Below are positions 63,322 through 64,000 of a stretch of DNA of 64,000 bases, piece by piece. Where the stretch lies: positions 868,001 to 932,000 of the forward strand of contig NZ_CP128846.1 of the NCBI RefSeq assembly GCF_030388665.1, in the 5' to 3' direction. Under the pieces are notes generated by a model. It searched no databases. It was not told where the DNA came from and saw only the letters and a list, made by a program, of their open reading frames with translations. A program made the position numbers and the translations under genes. Positions within the stretch are counted from its first letter, which is position 1. Every line of letters begins with the position of its first letter. This DNA comes from Streptomyces flavofungini (GTDB taxonomy: Bacteria; Actinomycetota; Actinomycetes; Streptomycetales; Streptomycetaceae).

Positions 63322-64000
63322 TCACAACCGGTCCGTCTGGGTCGGGAGGCCGAGCAGGATGCGGCCGGTCGTCTCCCAGGTGGACGGGCTGACCTGGATG
63401 TGGGCGGTGGCGGCGGCCGCGTCCCGAAAGCGGCGCTGCAACGGCGAGTCGTCGTAGATGGCCGATCCGCCGCCGAGGTCGTACATGGACCGAACGACGT
63501 CTGCGGATGTGCGCGCGGCGTGTGTTGCCGCCAGTCGCAGCCCGGTGCGCAGGTCCACCGTGACCGCGTCGCCGGTGCTCGCGGCGCGCCAGGCGTCCTC
63601 GGTGGCCGCGTAGAACAGGGCGCGTGCGGCGCGTAGCGAGGCTTCCGCCTGTGCGACCGCAGCCTGCGTCACCGCCTTCTCGCCGAGCGTGCGCCGTGCA
63701 CCGTCCGGAACCTTGCGGCCCGCGAGATCGAGCAGGTCATCGATGGCCCCGCGGGCATTGCCCAGCGCCGCTGCGGCGACAGCCAGGGCGAAGTACCCAA
63801 AGACCGGGAACCGGTAGAGCGGTGCGTCGATCACCGGACCGTCGGACAGCGACAGCGTGCGGTGCGTGGGAACGAACACGTCCTCGGCCACGACATCGTG
63901 ACTACCCGTTCCGCGCAGTCCGGACGTCTGCCAGGTGTCGTCGAGGATCCGCAGCTGCGCGGTCGGGATCCCGACGGAGCGCCTCGCCCGCATGCTGCCC
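63322..64000 (-). CDS. Acyl-CoA dehydrogenase-like flavoprotein (partial; N-terminus beyond right edge)
   Basis: About 226 C-terminal residues are visible. WQTSGLRGTGSHDVVAEDVFVP is the flavin/substrate segment and the C-terminal four-helix bundle follows (GNARGAIDDLLDLAG, MYDLGGGSAIYDDSPLQRRFRDAAAATAHIQ). This pattern suits the group D flavin monooxygenases (HsaA/HpaB-like) as well as acyl-CoA dehydrogenases. The 123-bp gap before it (63199-63321) shows nothing notable. Confidence 0.85.
   Translation of the reverse strand, partial: GSMRARRSVGIPTAQLRILDDTWQTSGLRGTGSHDVVAEDVFVPTHRTLSLSDGPVIDAPLYRFPVFGYFALAVAAAALGNARGAIDDLLDLAGRKVPDGARRTLGEKAVTQAAVAQAEASLRAARALFYAATEDAWRAASTGDAVTVDLRTGLRLAATHAARTSADVVRSMYDLGGGSAIYDDSPLQRRFRDAAAATAHIQVSPSTWETTGRILLGLPTQTDRL

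Overview
The window is about 72% G+C, with the codon usage, GTG starts, four-base ATGA/GTGA gene overlaps and gene families of Streptomyces or a close relative. I see no rRNA, tRNA, CRISPR array, integrase or transposase. Most of the window (about 1.3-58 kb) reads as one hypoxia/dormancy 'stress island' comparable to the DosR/DevR regulon of Mycobacterium tuberculosis and the OsdR island of S. coelicolor. It encodes a DevS-like sensor kinase (43.4-45.1 kb), a DevR-like response regulator (46.3-47.0 kb), nine universal stress proteins (USPs), two Acg-type nitroreductase-like proteins, an Rv1733c-like membrane protein, an Rv2625c-like site-2 protease with CBS domains, and CBS/BON, OsmC and DUF305 proteins.

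Layout. 0-1 kb: end-truncated secreted beta-propeller gene. 1.3-9 kb (minus strand): one tightly overlapping operon for an NAD(P)-linked [NiFe] hydrogenase of group 3b type (hydB, a cyclic-nucleotide-binding-like protein, hydG, hydD, hydA, a CBS-BON protein, hypD, hypE). 9-13.2 kb: flavodoxin, a second CBS-BON protein and a GNAT/NDP-forming acyl-CoA synthetase fusion. 13.3-16.5 kb: hypC, hypF and a hydrogenase maturation protease. 16.6-35.6 kb: USPs, pyruvate phosphate dikinase, CapA-like protein, erythromycin-esterase-like protein, DUF305 lipoprotein, OsmC, site-2 protease, Acg, a frameshifted STAS gene and a LysM protein. 36.3-41.9 kb: acyl-CoA synthetase, E1 alpha, E1 beta, E2 and acyl carrier protein in one operon. 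42-50.7 kb: regulators plus four USPs. 50.7-58 kb: polyphosphate kinase 2, phosphoketolase, GAPDH, beta-phosphoglucomutase-like HAD protein and GH65 phosphorylase. 58.2-64 kb: a different neighbourhood (decayed alpha/beta hydrolase, FMN reductase, aldehyde dehydrogenase, secreted alpha/beta hydrolase, TetR regulator, partial acyl-CoA-dehydrogenase-like protein) without the shared regulatory signal.

How it may work together (inference): under oxygen limitation the kinase and regulator would switch on (i) a hydrogenase able to dump electrons from NAD(P)H as H2, (ii) routes that make ATP or acetyl units without respiration (phosphoketolase, NDP-forming acyl-CoA synthetase, PPDK, PPK2, disaccharide phosphorolysis), and (iii) stress and sensor proteins (USPs, CBS, cNMP-like domains).

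The strongest non-genic signal is a repeated imperfect palindrome, consensus GGGGCCG-NN-CGGCCCC, in about fourteen promoter regions of the island. It usually occurs as a strong site plus a weaker one 20-22 bp away. It has the same skeleton as the mycobacterial DevR box, GGGxCx-WW-xGxCCC, and I propose it is the operator of the DevR-like regulator encoded here.
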